A DNA stretch of 64,000 bases from an uncultured Roseovarius sp. (GTDB taxonomy: Bacteria; Pseudomonadota; Alphaproteobacteria; Rhodobacterales; Rhodobacteraceae): assembly GCA_947496175.1 (NCBI GenBank), contig CANMBU010000001.1, forward strand, positions 682,001-746,000, written 5' to 3'. The notes beneath the pieces are model-generated. The model searched no databases. It had not been told where the DNA came from and was given only the letters and a program-made list of their open reading frames with translations. Shown piece after piece: positions 54,380 to 64,000 of the stretch. Position numbers and translations under genes: made by a program. Position 1 is the first letter of the stretch. Each line of letters starts with the position of its first letter.

Positions 54380-55921
54380 ATGAAACCCATCCGCCTTCTC
54401 TCCGGCATATTGACCGTGGGTGGTTGGACAATGCTCAGTCGGCTTTTGGGTTTCGTACGAGACGTCATCATTGCAAATTTGTTAGGGCCCAGCGTTCTGA
54501 TGGACGCTTATGTCGCTGCGTTTCGTCTACCGAACATGTTCCGCCGTTTCTTTGCCGAGGGGGCTTTCAACGCGGCCTTTGTGCCAATGTTTGCAAAACG
54601 TCTGGAAGGGGGCGAGGACGCCACCGGTTTTGCAAGCCTTGCACTGTCAGGCCTAAGCGTGGTTCTTTTGGCACTCACCGGGTTGGCGATGGTGTTTATG
54701 CCCGCTCTTGTCTACGCAACAGCCGAAGGGTTCTACGGTGACGCGCGTTTTGACATCACTGTAGATTTTGCGCGCATCACATTTCCCTATATCTTTTTTA
54801 TATCGCTGGCCGCCTTGCTATCAGGTGTATTGAACGCCTCAGGCCGTTTCGCCGCTGCAGCAGCAGCTCCGGTTCTTCTCAACGTATTGCTCATTGCGGC
54901 CATGTCTTTCGCCTGGTTCATGGGAGGCAAAGTTGCAGACGCTTTGATCTGGGCAATTCCGTTTGCAGGTGTAGCGCAGCTTGCATTGGTCTGGCACGCT
55001 ACTGACCGGGCTGGCCTTCGGATCAGACCGCAACGCCCAAGGTGGACACCTGAGATGGCGCAGCTTGTGCGTGTTGCGGTGCCCGCGGCTTTGGCGGGTG
55101 GTGTTGTTCAGATCAATCTGTTGGTGGGTCAGCTTGTAGCATCAAACACCGAGAAAGCGGTGAGTTGGCTATACGCTGCGGACCGTCTCTATCAGCTCCC
55201 ATTGGGCGTGGTTGGAATCGCTGTCGGTATCGTCCTGCTCCCCGACCTGGCGCGGCGCCTGCAAGCCGATGATCAAGACGGAGCGCGTGGAGCCTACTCT
55301 CGCGCCGGAGAGCTTTCATTGGCACTAACCATTCCGGCTTCTGTGGCTTTGATGATTGTTCCTTTGCCGCTTGTCTCGGTTTTGTTTGAGCGCGGTGCCT
55401 TCGGGACCGACGACACCGCGGCTACGGCCACAGCCGTGGCGATATATGGCCTTGGGCTTCCGGCCTTCGTCATGCAGAAGATTCAACAACCGCTTTTCTT
55501 CGCCAGAGAAGACACCCGCCGACCATTCCACTACGCGGTTGTTGCCATGGTGGTGAATGCGGTGCTTGCTGTCGGGCTGTCTTTCTACATCGGTTGGGTT
55601 GCCGCCGCGATTGCCACGACTGTTGCGGCCTGGATTATGGTTCTTCTCTTACACTTGGGCGCGCGACAGTTTGGCGAAGTCGCACGCTTTGATACACGTT
55701 TTCGAAAAAGAATTTGGCGCATTATTGTCGCCTCAGCCGCGATGGGCGCGGTTTTGTGGGCGGTTGGCGTGTCTCTAACACCTTTCTTTGCGCTGGGCGG
55801 ATGGCGCTGGTTAGCACTCTTGTTTTTGATCAGCGTTGGCGTTTTCAGCTACTTTTTGGCAGGCCGCCTTTTAGGCGCATTCAGCATGTCCGAGTTGCGC
55901 GAAACCTTGCGTCGCAGGTGA
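54380..55921 (+). CDS. murJ: Lipid II flippase
   Basis: A 513-residue MOP-superfamily protein with about 14 membrane helices that flips lipid II across the inner membrane for murein synthesis. Typical segments are GWTMLSRLLGFVRDVIIANL, AFRLPNMFRRFFAEGAFNAA, FVPMFAKRLEGG, and VSVLFERGAFG. I use the ATG at 54380, which gives the family length; an in-frame upstream extension has no homology. Convergent with the rhomboid-like gene, one base apart. Confidence 0.96.
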   Translation: MKPIRLLSGILTVGGWTMLSRLLGFVRDVIIANLLGPSVLMDAYVAAFRLPNMFRRFFAEGAFNAAFVPMFAKRLEGGEDATGFASLALSGLSVVLLALTGLAMVFMPALVYATAEGFYGDARFDITVDFARITFPYIFFISLAALLSGVLNASGRFAAAAAAPVLLNVLLIAAMSFAWFMGGKVADALIWAIPFAGVAQLALVWHATDRAGLRIRPQRPRWTPEMAQLVRVAVPAALAGGVVQINLLVGQLVASNTEKAVSWLYAADRLYQLPLGVVGIAVGIVLLPDLARRLQADDQDGARGAYSRAGELSLALTIPASVALMIVPLPLVSVLFERGAFGTDDTAATATAVAIYGLGLPAFVMQKIQQPLFFAREDTRRPFHYAVVAMVVNAVLAVGLSFYIGWVAAAIATTVAAWIMVLLLHLGARQFGEVARFDTRFRKRIWRIIVASAAMGAVLWAVGVSLTPFFALGGWRWLALLFLISVGVFSYFLAGRLLGAFSMSELRETLRRR

Positions 55922-55922
55922 T

Positions 55923-56609
55923 CTATCGCTGGCGCAGCTTGTCTTGCAGATTGCGAAATCCACCCGGCACCAGAACGACAGACAGCGCAAACCCGACCAC
56001 AAAGCCCGCCACATCGGCCAGCCAACGGCTGTCAGAGCCGTACATCACACCAAAAATGAGTTGAATTCCCATGAGGAAGCCAATCATCGAAAAGGCACGT
56101 GTTTGGTTTTCACCCAATTGACCCAGTCGAAGCCAGATCAGGTATGTGAATCCACCGATCAGCCCGTAGACACCGGGAAAGGCACCAATCAGCCCGGGGC
56201 CTTCGGGCAAGATCACACCGTAGACGACTGCGGCACCAGCCGCCGACGCAAAAAACAAGACGAACACCGCCCAATGCGCCATGCGTTCCCCTACGAATTT
56301 GCCCAGCGCGAGCGTCATCACCGACGCAAAAAGCGCCTGCATCAATGTGCCATGCAAGAACGGATAGGTGACAAAGCGCTTCAAGAAATCAAAGCGCAAT
56401 TCACCAGTCTCCAACATCCAGGCAAGACCACGGTTTGAAAACGCATAGTCTCGGATGGCTTCCAATCGCCAACCAATCGCCTCTGGCCCACCAAGCATCC
56501 CACGATTGCCCATCTGGAAAACAACTTCGATACCCATGATCAAAAGCGCAATGGCCAAGATCAACGGAGGAACCGAATTCACCGGGCTGGGTTCGCGAAA
56601 CTCGGACAT
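55923..56609 (-). CDS. Rhomboid-family membrane protein lacking catalytic residues
   Basis: A 228-residue protein with six membrane helices in the rhomboid order. Where rhomboid proteases have the catalytic GxSG, this has GAFPGVYGLIGG (residues 142-153), with Phe144 at the serine position. Where the final helix should have the catalytic histidine, it has ADVAGFVVGF (about 199-208), with Asp199. The HxxxH/N helix is LHGTLMQALFAS, without the second histidine. It is probably a pseudoprotease with a chaperone or binding role, like derlins and iRhoms. AGGAGAG precedes ATG 56609. Confidence 0.85.
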   Translation of the reverse strand: MSEFREPSPVNSVPPLILAIALLIMGIEVVFQMGNRGMLGGPEAIGWRLEAIRDYAFSNRGLAWMLETGELRFDFLKRFVTYPFLHGTLMQALFASVMTLALGKFVGERMAHWAVFVLFFASAAGAAVVYGVILPEGPGLIGAFPGVYGLIGGFTYLIWLRLGQLGENQTRAFSMIGFLMGIQLIFGVMYGSDSRWLADVAGFVVGFALSVVLVPGGFRNLQDKLRQR

Positions 56610-56681
56610 GCTGGCTCTCCTTGACGGCACCTAAGCGCACAAGTAAGCGAGGCAGGCACAGAAATCCAGACGGAGAGACCC

Positions 56682-57707
56682 ATGACCGAGGTGGTCCACA
56701 CACCCCGTGTTTTTTCAGGCATCCAGCCTTCGGGCGGCCTGACGCTTGGCAATTACCTGGGCGCGATGAAGCGCTTTGTCGAAATGCAGGGATCTCAGTT
56801 CGAGACGATCTATTGCATGGTCGATCTGCACGCCATCACCGTCTGGCAGGACCCGGACAAGCTGCGCCATGCCACGCGAGAGCTTTGCGCCGGGTTCATC
56901 GCGTCGGGTCTCGATCCTAAGCAATCCGTGCTCTTCAACCAGTCTCAAGTGCCCGAGCACACACAACTGGCCTGGATCTTCAATTGTGTGGCGCGCATGG
57001 GCTGGATGCAGCGCATGACACAGTTCAAGGACAAGGCCGGCAAGAACGCGCAGAACGCGTCGCTGGGTCTTTTTGCCTATCCGGCATTGATGGCTGCCGA
57101 TATCCTTGCCTATCACGCCACACATGTGCCTGTGGGCGAGGATCAGAAACAGCATCTTGAGCTCACCCGCGACATTGCCATCAAGTTCAACAATGACTTT
57201 GGCGTAGAGTTCTTTCCAGTGACCGAACCTGTGATCGAAGGAGCAGCCACGCGGGTCATGAGCCTCCGGGATGGGTCCAAGAAGATGTCCAAATCCGATC
57301 CCTCCGACATGAGCCGGATCAACCTCACAGATGATGCCGACGCGATTGCCAAGAAAATCCGCAAGGCCAAAACTGACCCCGAGCCGCTGCCTTCTGAGGC
57401 AAAAGGTCTGGAAGACCGCCCTGAGGCGCGCAATCTGGTGAACATCTACGCAGCACTTTCTGAGCAAAGCGTCGATGACGTGATGCGCGACGTCGGTGGG
57501 CAGCAATTTGGCACATTCAAACCGCTGCTCGCTGATCTGGCAGTGGACAAACTCGCGCCCATTTCGACCAAGATGGCGCGCCTGATGCAGGACACGTCCG
57601 AGATTGACAAAATTCTAGATCACGGCGCCGAACGGGCCCGCGCTATTGCGTCTCCTATCCTGCAAAAAACATATGAGATCGTCGGTATGGTCGGAGCGAA
57701 AACCTGA
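56682..57707 (+). CDS. trpS: Tryptophanyl-tRNA synthetase
   Basis: A 341-residue class I aminoacyl-tRNA synthetase charging tRNA-Trp. HIGH-like motif appears as [15 protein letters not shown] near residues 18-32, and the KMSKS loop as [11 protein letters not shown] near 204-214. [14 protein letters not shown] segment contacts tryptophan. Length is normal for type I TrpRS. Its stop overlaps the next gene's ATG by TGATG. The region between murJ and trpS is occupied by the rhomboid-like gene. Confidence 0.97.
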   Translation: MTEVVHTPRVFSGIQPSGGLTLGNYLGAMKRFVEMQGSQFETIYCMVDLHAITVWQDPDKLRHATRELCAGFIASGLDPKQSVLFNQSQVPEHTQLAWIFNCVARMGWMQRMTQFKDKAGKNAQNASLGLFAYPALMAADILAYHATHVPVGEDQKQHLELTRDIAIKFNNDFGVEFFPVTEPVIEGAATRVMSLRDGSKKMSKSDPSDMSRINLTDDADAIAKKIRKAKTDPEPLPSEAKGLEDRPEARNLVNIYAALSEQSVDDVMRDVGGQQFGTFKPLLADLAVDKLAPISTKMARLMQDTSEIDKILDHGAERARAIASPILQKTYEIVGMVGAKT

Positions 57708-58264
57708 TGGTCGCTATGATGCCCCCAGTATGTGATTTTGACTGGCCCGCGCCAAACTTCGCGCTGCCGGGCACAGACGGCCAGATGCATTCTCTTGACA
57801 GCGTTGCTGGCGAGAACGGCACATTGGTCATGTTCATCTGCAATCACTGCCCCTTCGTTCTGGCCATTCTTGACCGGATCATTCGCGATGCGCGCGACCT
57901 GCAGGATCTGGGCCTTGGTGTTGCCGCGATCTGTTCGAACGACGCAGTCAGTTATCAGGCTGACAGTTTCGAGAACATGAAACGGATGGCCGAGCAACAC
58001 ACCTTCCCTTTCCCCTATCTCCATGACGAAGATCAGTCGGTCGCACGCGCCTATGACGCAGCGTGCACACCGGACTTCTTTGGCTTTGATGCGAACCGGG
58101 GCTTGCAATACCGGGGGCGCCTCGACGCCTCTCGTGCACAGGCAGGGCCAACGAGTCTGCGACGTGATCTGTTTGAGGCGATGAAGCAGGTGGCGGAAAC
58201 GAGGCGCGGACCGGAGGATCAAATCCCTTCAATGGGATGTTCGATCAAATGGGCAACAAGCTAA
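57707..58264 (+). CDS. Thioredoxin-like (AhpC/TSA-type) redox protein
   Basis: A 185-residue cytosolic protein with the thioredoxin fold and active-site-like motif FICNHCPFV (C-x-x-C near residues 46-49). The overall pattern (DFDWPAPNFALPGTDGQMHS; DQSVARAYDAACTPDFFGFD) matches the redoxin/AhpC-TSA-like family. Peroxidase or reductase activity is not established. It overlaps trpS by TGATG, so the two are translated together. Confidence 0.88.
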   Translation: MVAMMPPVCDFDWPAPNFALPGTDGQMHSLDSVAGENGTLVMFICNHCPFVLAILDRIIRDARDLQDLGLGVAAICSNDAVSYQADSFENMKRMAEQHTFPFPYLHDEDQSVARAYDAACTPDFFGFDANRGLQYRGRLDASRAQAGPTSLRRDLFEAMKQVAETRRGPEDQIPSMGCSIKWATS

Positions 58265-58366
58265 TATACTTCTGTGCATTTTCGCACGCTTTCTGAGGGG
58301 CTTTCCCAGATTGCACAGGACCCGCGGGCGCACCATGTTGGATCCAAGCAAAGCAAGGAGCCTCTC

Positions 58367-58852
58367 ATGTCCCATGTCACGCACCCTCAAACCAAAATCG
58401 GTCATGTGCACCTCAAGGTCGCCGATCTCGACCGCGCCATCGCATTTTACTCGGGCGTTCTGGGGTTCGAAATACAGCAAAGAATGAGCTCCGGCGCGGC
58501 CTTCCTCTCGGCAGGCGGATATCACCATCACATCGGCCTCAACACCTGGGAATCCGCAGGCGGCACACCCCCTCCCAAGGGCCACACTGGGCTTTATCAT
58601 ACCGCCTTTCTATACCCAGACCGCGCGTCTCTCGCGACAGCGCTAAAGCAGGTGGTCAACGCAGGTATCACCATCGAAGGGTCTGCGGATCACGGTGTAA
58701 GTGAGGCAGTCTACATCTCCGATCCGGATGGAAACGGCGTCGAGCTTTATCGTGATAAACCCGAACCCGAATGGCCTCGCGACACCGATGGCAGGCTTGC
58801 TATGGTCAATGCGCGGCTGGATATCGAAGCCCTTTTGGCAGAGGCTGTTTGA
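58367..58852 (+). CDS. VOC-family (glyoxalase/dioxygenase-like) metalloprotein
   Basis: A 161-residue vicinal-oxygen-chelate protein. It has two beta-alpha-beta-beta-beta modules: IGHVHLKVADLDRAIAFYSG with YHHHIGLNTW, and GLYHTAFLYPDRASLATALK with YISDPDGNGVELYRD. Metal-binding His and Glu are visible in each. Similar to CatE/BH3024-type proteins, ring-cleavage dioxygenase-like, but no aromatic pathway genes lie nearby. A good AAGGAG ribosome site precedes ATG 58367. Confidence 0.88.
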   Translation: MSHVTHPQTKIGHVHLKVADLDRAIAFYSGVLGFEIQQRMSSGAAFLSAGGYHHHIGLNTWESAGGTPPPKGHTGLYHTAFLYPDRASLATALKQVVNAGITIEGSADHGVSEAVYISDPDGNGVELYRDKPEPEWPRDTDGRLAMVNARLDIEALLAEAV

Positions 58853-58908
58853 TCGCTCTGGACGCCTCACGGCGCACGCCCTAGGGTGGCGCGCAAAGGG
58901 AGGCGATC

Positions 58909-59775
58909 ATGGCAACCGGCACCAACATCCACACCTATTATGACGGCACATGGCATAAGGGCGACGTGCCGTTGATGCGTGCTGCGGACCATGGCATGTG
59001 GTTGGGCAGCAATGTGTTTGACGGCGCGCGTCTGGCCAATGGTCTGACACCTGATCTGGATAAACACTGTGCGCGGGTGAATGCCTCTGCTGCCGCATTG
59101 ATGGTTACGCCTACGGTGACACCTGATGAGATGGTCGAGATCGTCAAAGAGGGGCTGAAACTCTACGCTCCAGACGCAGCCGTCTATATTCGGCCAATGT
59201 ATTGGGCTATCGAAGGCGGCATGTCAGCTATTGTGCCGAAAGAAGGCGGCGAGACAGGGTTCGCGATCTGCCTGGAAGAAATTCCCATGGCCACGCCGGA
59301 CATGTCCGCCACCCTCACACAAACGAGGTTCCGCCGCCCTGTTTTGGAGGATGCGGTGGTCAATGCAAAGGCAGCCTGTCTTTACCCCAACAACGCACGC
59401 ATGCTGGCTGAGGCGCGAGACAAGGGATTTACCAATGCTTTGGTTGCCGACGCGCTTGGCAACGTAGCCGAAGCCGCCACGGCCAATGTTTTTGCCGTCA
59501 AGGATGGTGAGGTCTTCACGCCCGTTCCCAACGGCACGTTCCTTGCCGGGATCACACGGGCGCGACATATCGAAAACCTGCGCGCAGACGGTGTGACCGT
59601 GCATGAAGAGGTAATGTCTTTTGACGATTTCCATGGTGCTGACGAAATCTTCCTGTCCGGCAATATGATGAAGGTCACGCCGGTCACGGCCTTTGATGAC
59701 ACCAACTACCAGATCGGACCGATTACGCGCAGGGTGCGCGACATGTATTGGGATTGGGCGGCTTCAGCCAACTAA
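58909..59775 (+). CDS. ilvE: Branched-chain amino acid aminotransferase
   Basis: A 288-residue fold-type IV PLP enzyme for the last step of isoleucine, leucine and valine synthesis. It contains the catalytic lysine (about Lys154, in VVNAKAACLYPNNA), the early segment GMWLGSNVFDGARL and the cofactor-side GNVAEAATANVFAV and FLAGITRARHIENL. A second ilvE elsewhere is common, and D-amino-acid transaminases share the fold, so the paralogue role is not proven. It is followed 81 bases later by the dienoyl-CoA reductase-like gene. Confidence 0.88.
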   Translation: MATGTNIHTYYDGTWHKGDVPLMRAADHGMWLGSNVFDGARLANGLTPDLDKHCARVNASAAALMVTPTVTPDEMVEIVKEGLKLYAPDAAVYIRPMYWAIEGGMSAIVPKEGGETGFAICLEEIPMATPDMSATLTQTRFRRPVLEDAVVNAKAACLYPNNARMLAEARDKGFTNALVADALGNVAEAATANVFAVKDGEVFTPVPNGTFLAGITRARHIENLRADGVTVHEEVMSFDDFHGADEIFLSGNMMKVTPVTAFDDTNYQIGPITRRVRDMYWDWAASAN

Positions 59776-59838
59776 CTTGACGTCTTTACGCAGCGTCTGA
59801 CGTGACAAGTTTGCCTTACCCAATCATGGTGCACGTAA

Positions 59839-61884
<2,046 letters not shown>

Positions 61885-61887
61885 CCT

Positions 61888-62328
61888 TTATTCCACAGTG
61901 ATTGAAATCACGTCTGTTGTGATCGGCGGATCGTGTGGAACGTGGTTTAGATCGCCGAGAACAAGCTGCAACGTGTGCGTGCCTGCAGGCAGGTCGAGGG
62001 ACACCTCGGTTTGTCCACCGCCAAAATGGATGTGGTTTTCATCCGCGGGCAATCCGAATTCCAGCTCTTCGGCTCCATCCGGACCCTCACCAAGAGGCGG
62101 GCGGTTCAGCAGAACGTGGTGATGCCCGGTGTTTTCCTTTTCAGTACCCGCTGGGGCCACACCCATGCCGGACAAGCCAAATTTGATTTTGACAGGCGAA
62201 GAGACTGTGGCGCCGTCTTCAAGATTGATGAAATACACTTCCGCACCTTCGGGTGCCGCTGTGCGTTCCGCCAGCGCCATTGAGGCAGTGAGTGCAACAA
62301 TTGCTGCTGCTTTCGTGATGAGTTTCAT
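61888..62328 (-). CDS. DUF4399 exported protein
   Basis: A 146-residue protein with a signal peptide (MKLITKAAAIVALTASMALA). The DUF4399 domain (AEVYFINLEDGATVSSPVKI; GLSGMGVAPAGTEKENTGHH; LPADENHIHFGGGQTEVSLD) is rich in His and acidic residues and is thought to be an Ig-like periplasmic domain of unknown role. It may bind metal. The gene converges on the dienoyl-CoA reductase-like gene with three bases between stops. Confidence 0.9.
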   Translation of the reverse strand: MKLITKAAAIVALTASMALAERTAAPEGAEVYFINLEDGATVSSPVKIKFGLSGMGVAPAGTEKENTGHHHVLLNRPPLGEGPDGAEELEFGLPADENHIHFGGGQTEVSLDLPAGTHTLQLVLGDLNHVPHDPPITTDVISITVE

Positions 62329-62390
62329 AGGAGTCCTCCCTTGTCTGCTTCAGTTCTTTGCGTTTCATTCGCAATACTTCGGTAACACCT

Positions 62391-62411
62391 AAGGAGATGG
62401 TTCTATTCACC
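62391..62411 (+). promoter_or_regulatory. Strong ribosome site before a non-AUG start
   Basis: TAAGGAG (62390-62396) is a perfect anti-Shine-Dalgarno match. ATG at 62397 directly follows it, with no spacing, and opens a frame that ends at 62500. The in-frame codon at the right distance for the sigma gene is ATT at 62405, eight bases downstream. Confidence 0.5.
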
Positions 62412-62932
62412 TCTGGGGCAAAAAAGATCCACACCAGGCGGTTCGCGACGGCATTCCAGTCTGCTTTGACCGGCTCTGGCGGTTTTGCGTCGCATTGACC
62501 GGGCAGAGAACGCTAGGAGATGATCTGGCGCAGATGACTTGTCTGCGCGCTCTGGAAAAGGCAGATCAATTCACACCCGGCACGCATCTGGATCGCTGGC
62601 TTTTTGTGATGGCGCGGCGGCTTTGGCTGAACGAATTGCGGCGCGACGCGATCCGGCAAACAGAATCCTTCTCCGCCAACGCTGATGACCAGCACCCCGC
62701 AGAAATTCCGTCCAGCGAAACGAATATTTTGGCGCGTGAAGTGTTTCAGAAGATGAATGCCCTGCCCGAAGCCCAAAGAGTCACAGCGCTTTTGGTATTC
62801 GTGGAAGGTTATACTTATGCTGAAACGGCGGATTTGCTGGACATTCCGCCTGGAACAGTGATGAGCAGAATATCTGCGGCAAGAAAAACACTTGCGGCAC
62901 AATTGGAAGCGGCCACAGGAACCGGCGAATGA
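62405..62932 (+). CDS. ECF-type RNA polymerase sigma factor with unusual start
   Basis: A 175-residue sigma-70 family factor if the AUU at 62405 is used. Region 2 includes RLWRFCVALTGQRTLGDDLA, MTCLRALEKADQFTPGTHLD and RWLFVMARRLWLNELRRDAI; region 4 includes FVEGYTYAETADLLDIPPGT and VMSRISAARKTLAAQL. A later in-frame TTG (62495) cuts off the conserved RLWRFC segment and has no ribosome site, and an in-frame ATG does not exist before it. AUU start or a -1 frameshift at GCA AAA AAG (62418-62426) from ATG 62397 are the alternatives. It overlaps the anti-sigma gene by ATGA. Confidence 0.8.
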   Translation: MHLWGKKDPHQAVRDGIPVCFDRLWRFCVALTGQRTLGDDLAQMTCLRALEKADQFTPGTHLDRWLFVMARRLWLNELRRDAIRQTESFSANADDQHPAEIPSSETNILAREVFQKMNALPEAQRVTALLVFVEGYTYAETADLLDIPPGTVMSRISAARKTLAAQLEAATGTGE

Positions 62933-63669
62933 CTCATAAGTCAGATTTTTCAGATGACGATCTGACCCGCTTTATTGACAAAGAGGCGGGAAGAGAGTTG
63001 TCGATGCGTATCAAGGCTGCGCTAAAAACCGATGCGGACCTGCGTCAACGCCACGGTAACATGGTCCAGGTCAGCGCCGATTATAAAGCTACGTTTGATG
63101 AATTACTGTCGCTTGCACCTGCTTCTCCTAAATTGAACGGTTTCAAGGAAGGATCGTCCTGGAATTTACGCGTCGTAGCCGCCTCAATGGTAGCAGGAGC
63201 ACTGTTAGCATGGGGACTGACCATCCCTTTTCAACCCTCAATGGCCACAGATTGGAAATATGTTGTCGCAAACTACCAGTCGCTTTATGTGACCGAAACT
63301 CTGTCTTTGACCAACGTTTCCGAGTCAGAGCAAAAAGCCAGTCTAACGCGACTATCTGAAAGACTGGGTTTTGACGTGGCGACTTTGCCCTCTGTTGATG
63401 GGCTTACTTTTGTCAGGGCGCAAGAGTTGGGATTTGAAGGCCGGCCGCTGGCACAATTGACCTTTTTGACAGCAGATGAGGGCCCGGTTGCTCTTTGCAT
63501 TGTGGAAACCGGTAAAGAAACAACCGATAGGATAGATTTCGCCGAATTGTATGGGCTGGATACATATAGCTGGACTCAGGGTGGATTCGGAATTTTGCTG
63601 GTAGGGCCGAGAGATGATGGCAGCCTAAAGGACGCTGCAGCTGCTTTCAGAGACGCATTCAAGGCTTGA
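62929..63669 (+). CDS. Membrane anti-sigma factor
   Basis: A 246-residue protein beginning MTHKSDFSDDDLTRFIDKEA, the N-terminal sigma-binding start shared with many anti-sigma factors. One membrane helix lies near residues 82-100 (VVAASMVAGALLAWGLTI). The rest is probably periplasmic and contains VETGKETTDRIDFAELYG. The HxxxCxxC zinc motif of ChrR/RsrA-type anti-sigma factors is absent, so release by redox at zinc is unlikely. The ATGA overlap with the sigma factor supports pairing. Confidence 0.87.
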   Translation: MTHKSDFSDDDLTRFIDKEAGRELSMRIKAALKTDADLRQRHGNMVQVSADYKATFDELLSLAPASPKLNGFKEGSSWNLRVVAASMVAGALLAWGLTIPFQPSMATDWKYVVANYQSLYVTETLSLTNVSESEQKASLTRLSERLGFDVATLPSVDGLTFVRAQELGFEGRPLAQLTFLTADEGPVALCIVETGKETTDRIDFAELYGLDTYSWTQGGFGILLVGPRDDGSLKDAAAAFRDAFKA

Positions 63670-63808
63670 AACGCCTGAAAATCCACGCTGGGTTTGAGTC
63701 TGGCTAGCCTCAGACAAACCCAGATATTGTCGAGCGGGTGCCGCAGTTGTGCCCGAATTAGAAGCGATACACGAGGTCAGATCAAAAGACTTCACAGAGG
63801 TATCGAGT

Positions 63809-64000
63809 ATGGACCGCCTTACCGAAATGGAGGCCTTCGCAACGGTTGTGGATCAGGGGGGATTCACGGATGCCGCGCGAAAGATGGGCATCTCCAAGTC
63901 TGCCGTGTCGAAACACGTTTCTTCGCTAGAGGCGCGTCTCGGTGCCCGCCTTCTGAATCGGACCACGCGCCGTGTCAGCCCAACCGAAATCGGTTTGGCA
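63809..64000 (+). CDS. LysR-family transcriptional regulator (3' truncated by window end)
   Basis: The first 64 residues of a LysR regulator: MDRLTEMEAFATVVDQGGFT, then DAARKMGISKSAVSKHVSSL and RLLNRTTRRVSPTEIGLA, the standard N-terminal winged helix-turn-helix. An AGAGG ribosome site lies before the ATG. The reading frame runs off the window, so the effector domain and targets are not visible. The regulator is 139 bases downstream of the anti-sigma gene, on the same strand. Confidence 0.92.
   Translation, partial: MDRLTEMEAFATVVDQGGFTDAARKMGISKSAVSKHVSSLEARLGARLLNRTTRRVSPTEIGLA

Noticed and set aside
62358-62374. TTGCG-N7-CGCAA inverted repeat between the DUF4399 and sigma genes
   Set aside because: Short arms and no related copies; no ECF -35/-10 pair recognised, so no autoregulatory promoter is claimed.
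62397-62500. Small ORF starting at ATG 62397 directly after TAAGGAG
   Set aside because: The ATG touches the ribosome site, the frame stops after 33 codons, and the in-frame sequence has no homology, while the other frame continues the sigma factor. I record it only as the zero frame of a possible frameshift.

Overview
The window looks like a chromosomal core segment of a marine Rhodobacterales (Roseobacter-clade) alphaproteobacterium. The inference rests on gene content and order. Examples are glnD, murJ and trpS in the same neighbourhood, an RpoHII-type sigma-32, comM preceded by a CtrA-like half-site, paired Hint-domain proteins, a YHS-tailed glutathione transferase, and copies of a short intergenic element with the core GCCTCCGGCGGGGATATT. 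I see no rRNA, tRNA, CRISPR array, prophage or insertion sequence. Coding density is very high: many same-strand genes overlap by ATGA or TGATG, and convergent genes often abut or overlap.

Layout. 1-6.1 kb: a truncated NAD(P)-binding/DoxX-like protein and a small membrane protein, a 59-aa basic protein, apt, a LOG-family protein, a PLP-dependent dehydratase, dapD and three uncharacterised genes. 6.1-8.8 kb: two Hint-domain genes on the minus strand, the second apparently degenerate. 9.1-15.4 kb: dapE, a DUF2064 protein, rnr, a WYL regulator and a lytic transglycosylase. 15.4-19.4 kb: a tightly coupled minus-strand operon (M17 aminopeptidase, NlpC/P60 peptidase, agmatinase-type hydrolase, methyltransferase). 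20.0-22.0 kb: beta-carbonic anhydrase, an SbtA-type bicarbonate transporter and an SbtB-like PII protein. 22-26.4 kb: a DUF4139 protein, asd, and an ArsR regulator with a COG0701 permease. 26.6-31.2 kb: a capsule/KDO block (KpsT-like ATPase, KpsE-like protein, kdsA, phosphohexomutase). 31.3-41.8 kb: a long minus-strand run with truncated dnaE2, rppH, an M3 peptidase, a moeB-like gene, dut, coaBC, chaN-like and rpoH. 41.9-45.5 kb: cobU, a phosphatase, a GST and comM. 45.5-53.7 kb: an esterase, gshB, yraN, rsmI, a PBP activator, glnD and a secreted phosphoesterase. 54-64 kb: a lipoprotein, murJ, a pseudo-rhomboid, trpS, a thioredoxin-like protein, a VOC protein, a branched-chain aminotransferase, a 2,4-dienoyl-CoA reductase-like flavoprotein, a DUF4399 protein, an ECF sigma/anti-sigma pair and the start of a LysR regulator.

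Most genes are housekeeping: DAP/lysine synthesis (asd, dapD, dapE), murein remodelling and export, RNA turnover (rnr, rppH), nucleotide and cofactor supply, nitrogen signalling and stress sigma factors. The most interesting points are: an inorganic-carbon module in what is probably a heterotroph; a Hint pair whose second member has lost key residues; a DnaE2 lacking its C-terminal domain whose last residues are encoded by the dispersed repeat; an ECF sigma gene with no ordinary start codon in frame; a rhomboid without catalytic residues; an apparently leaderless arsR; and candidate LexA, RpoE and CtrA sites at dnaE2, rpoH and comM.
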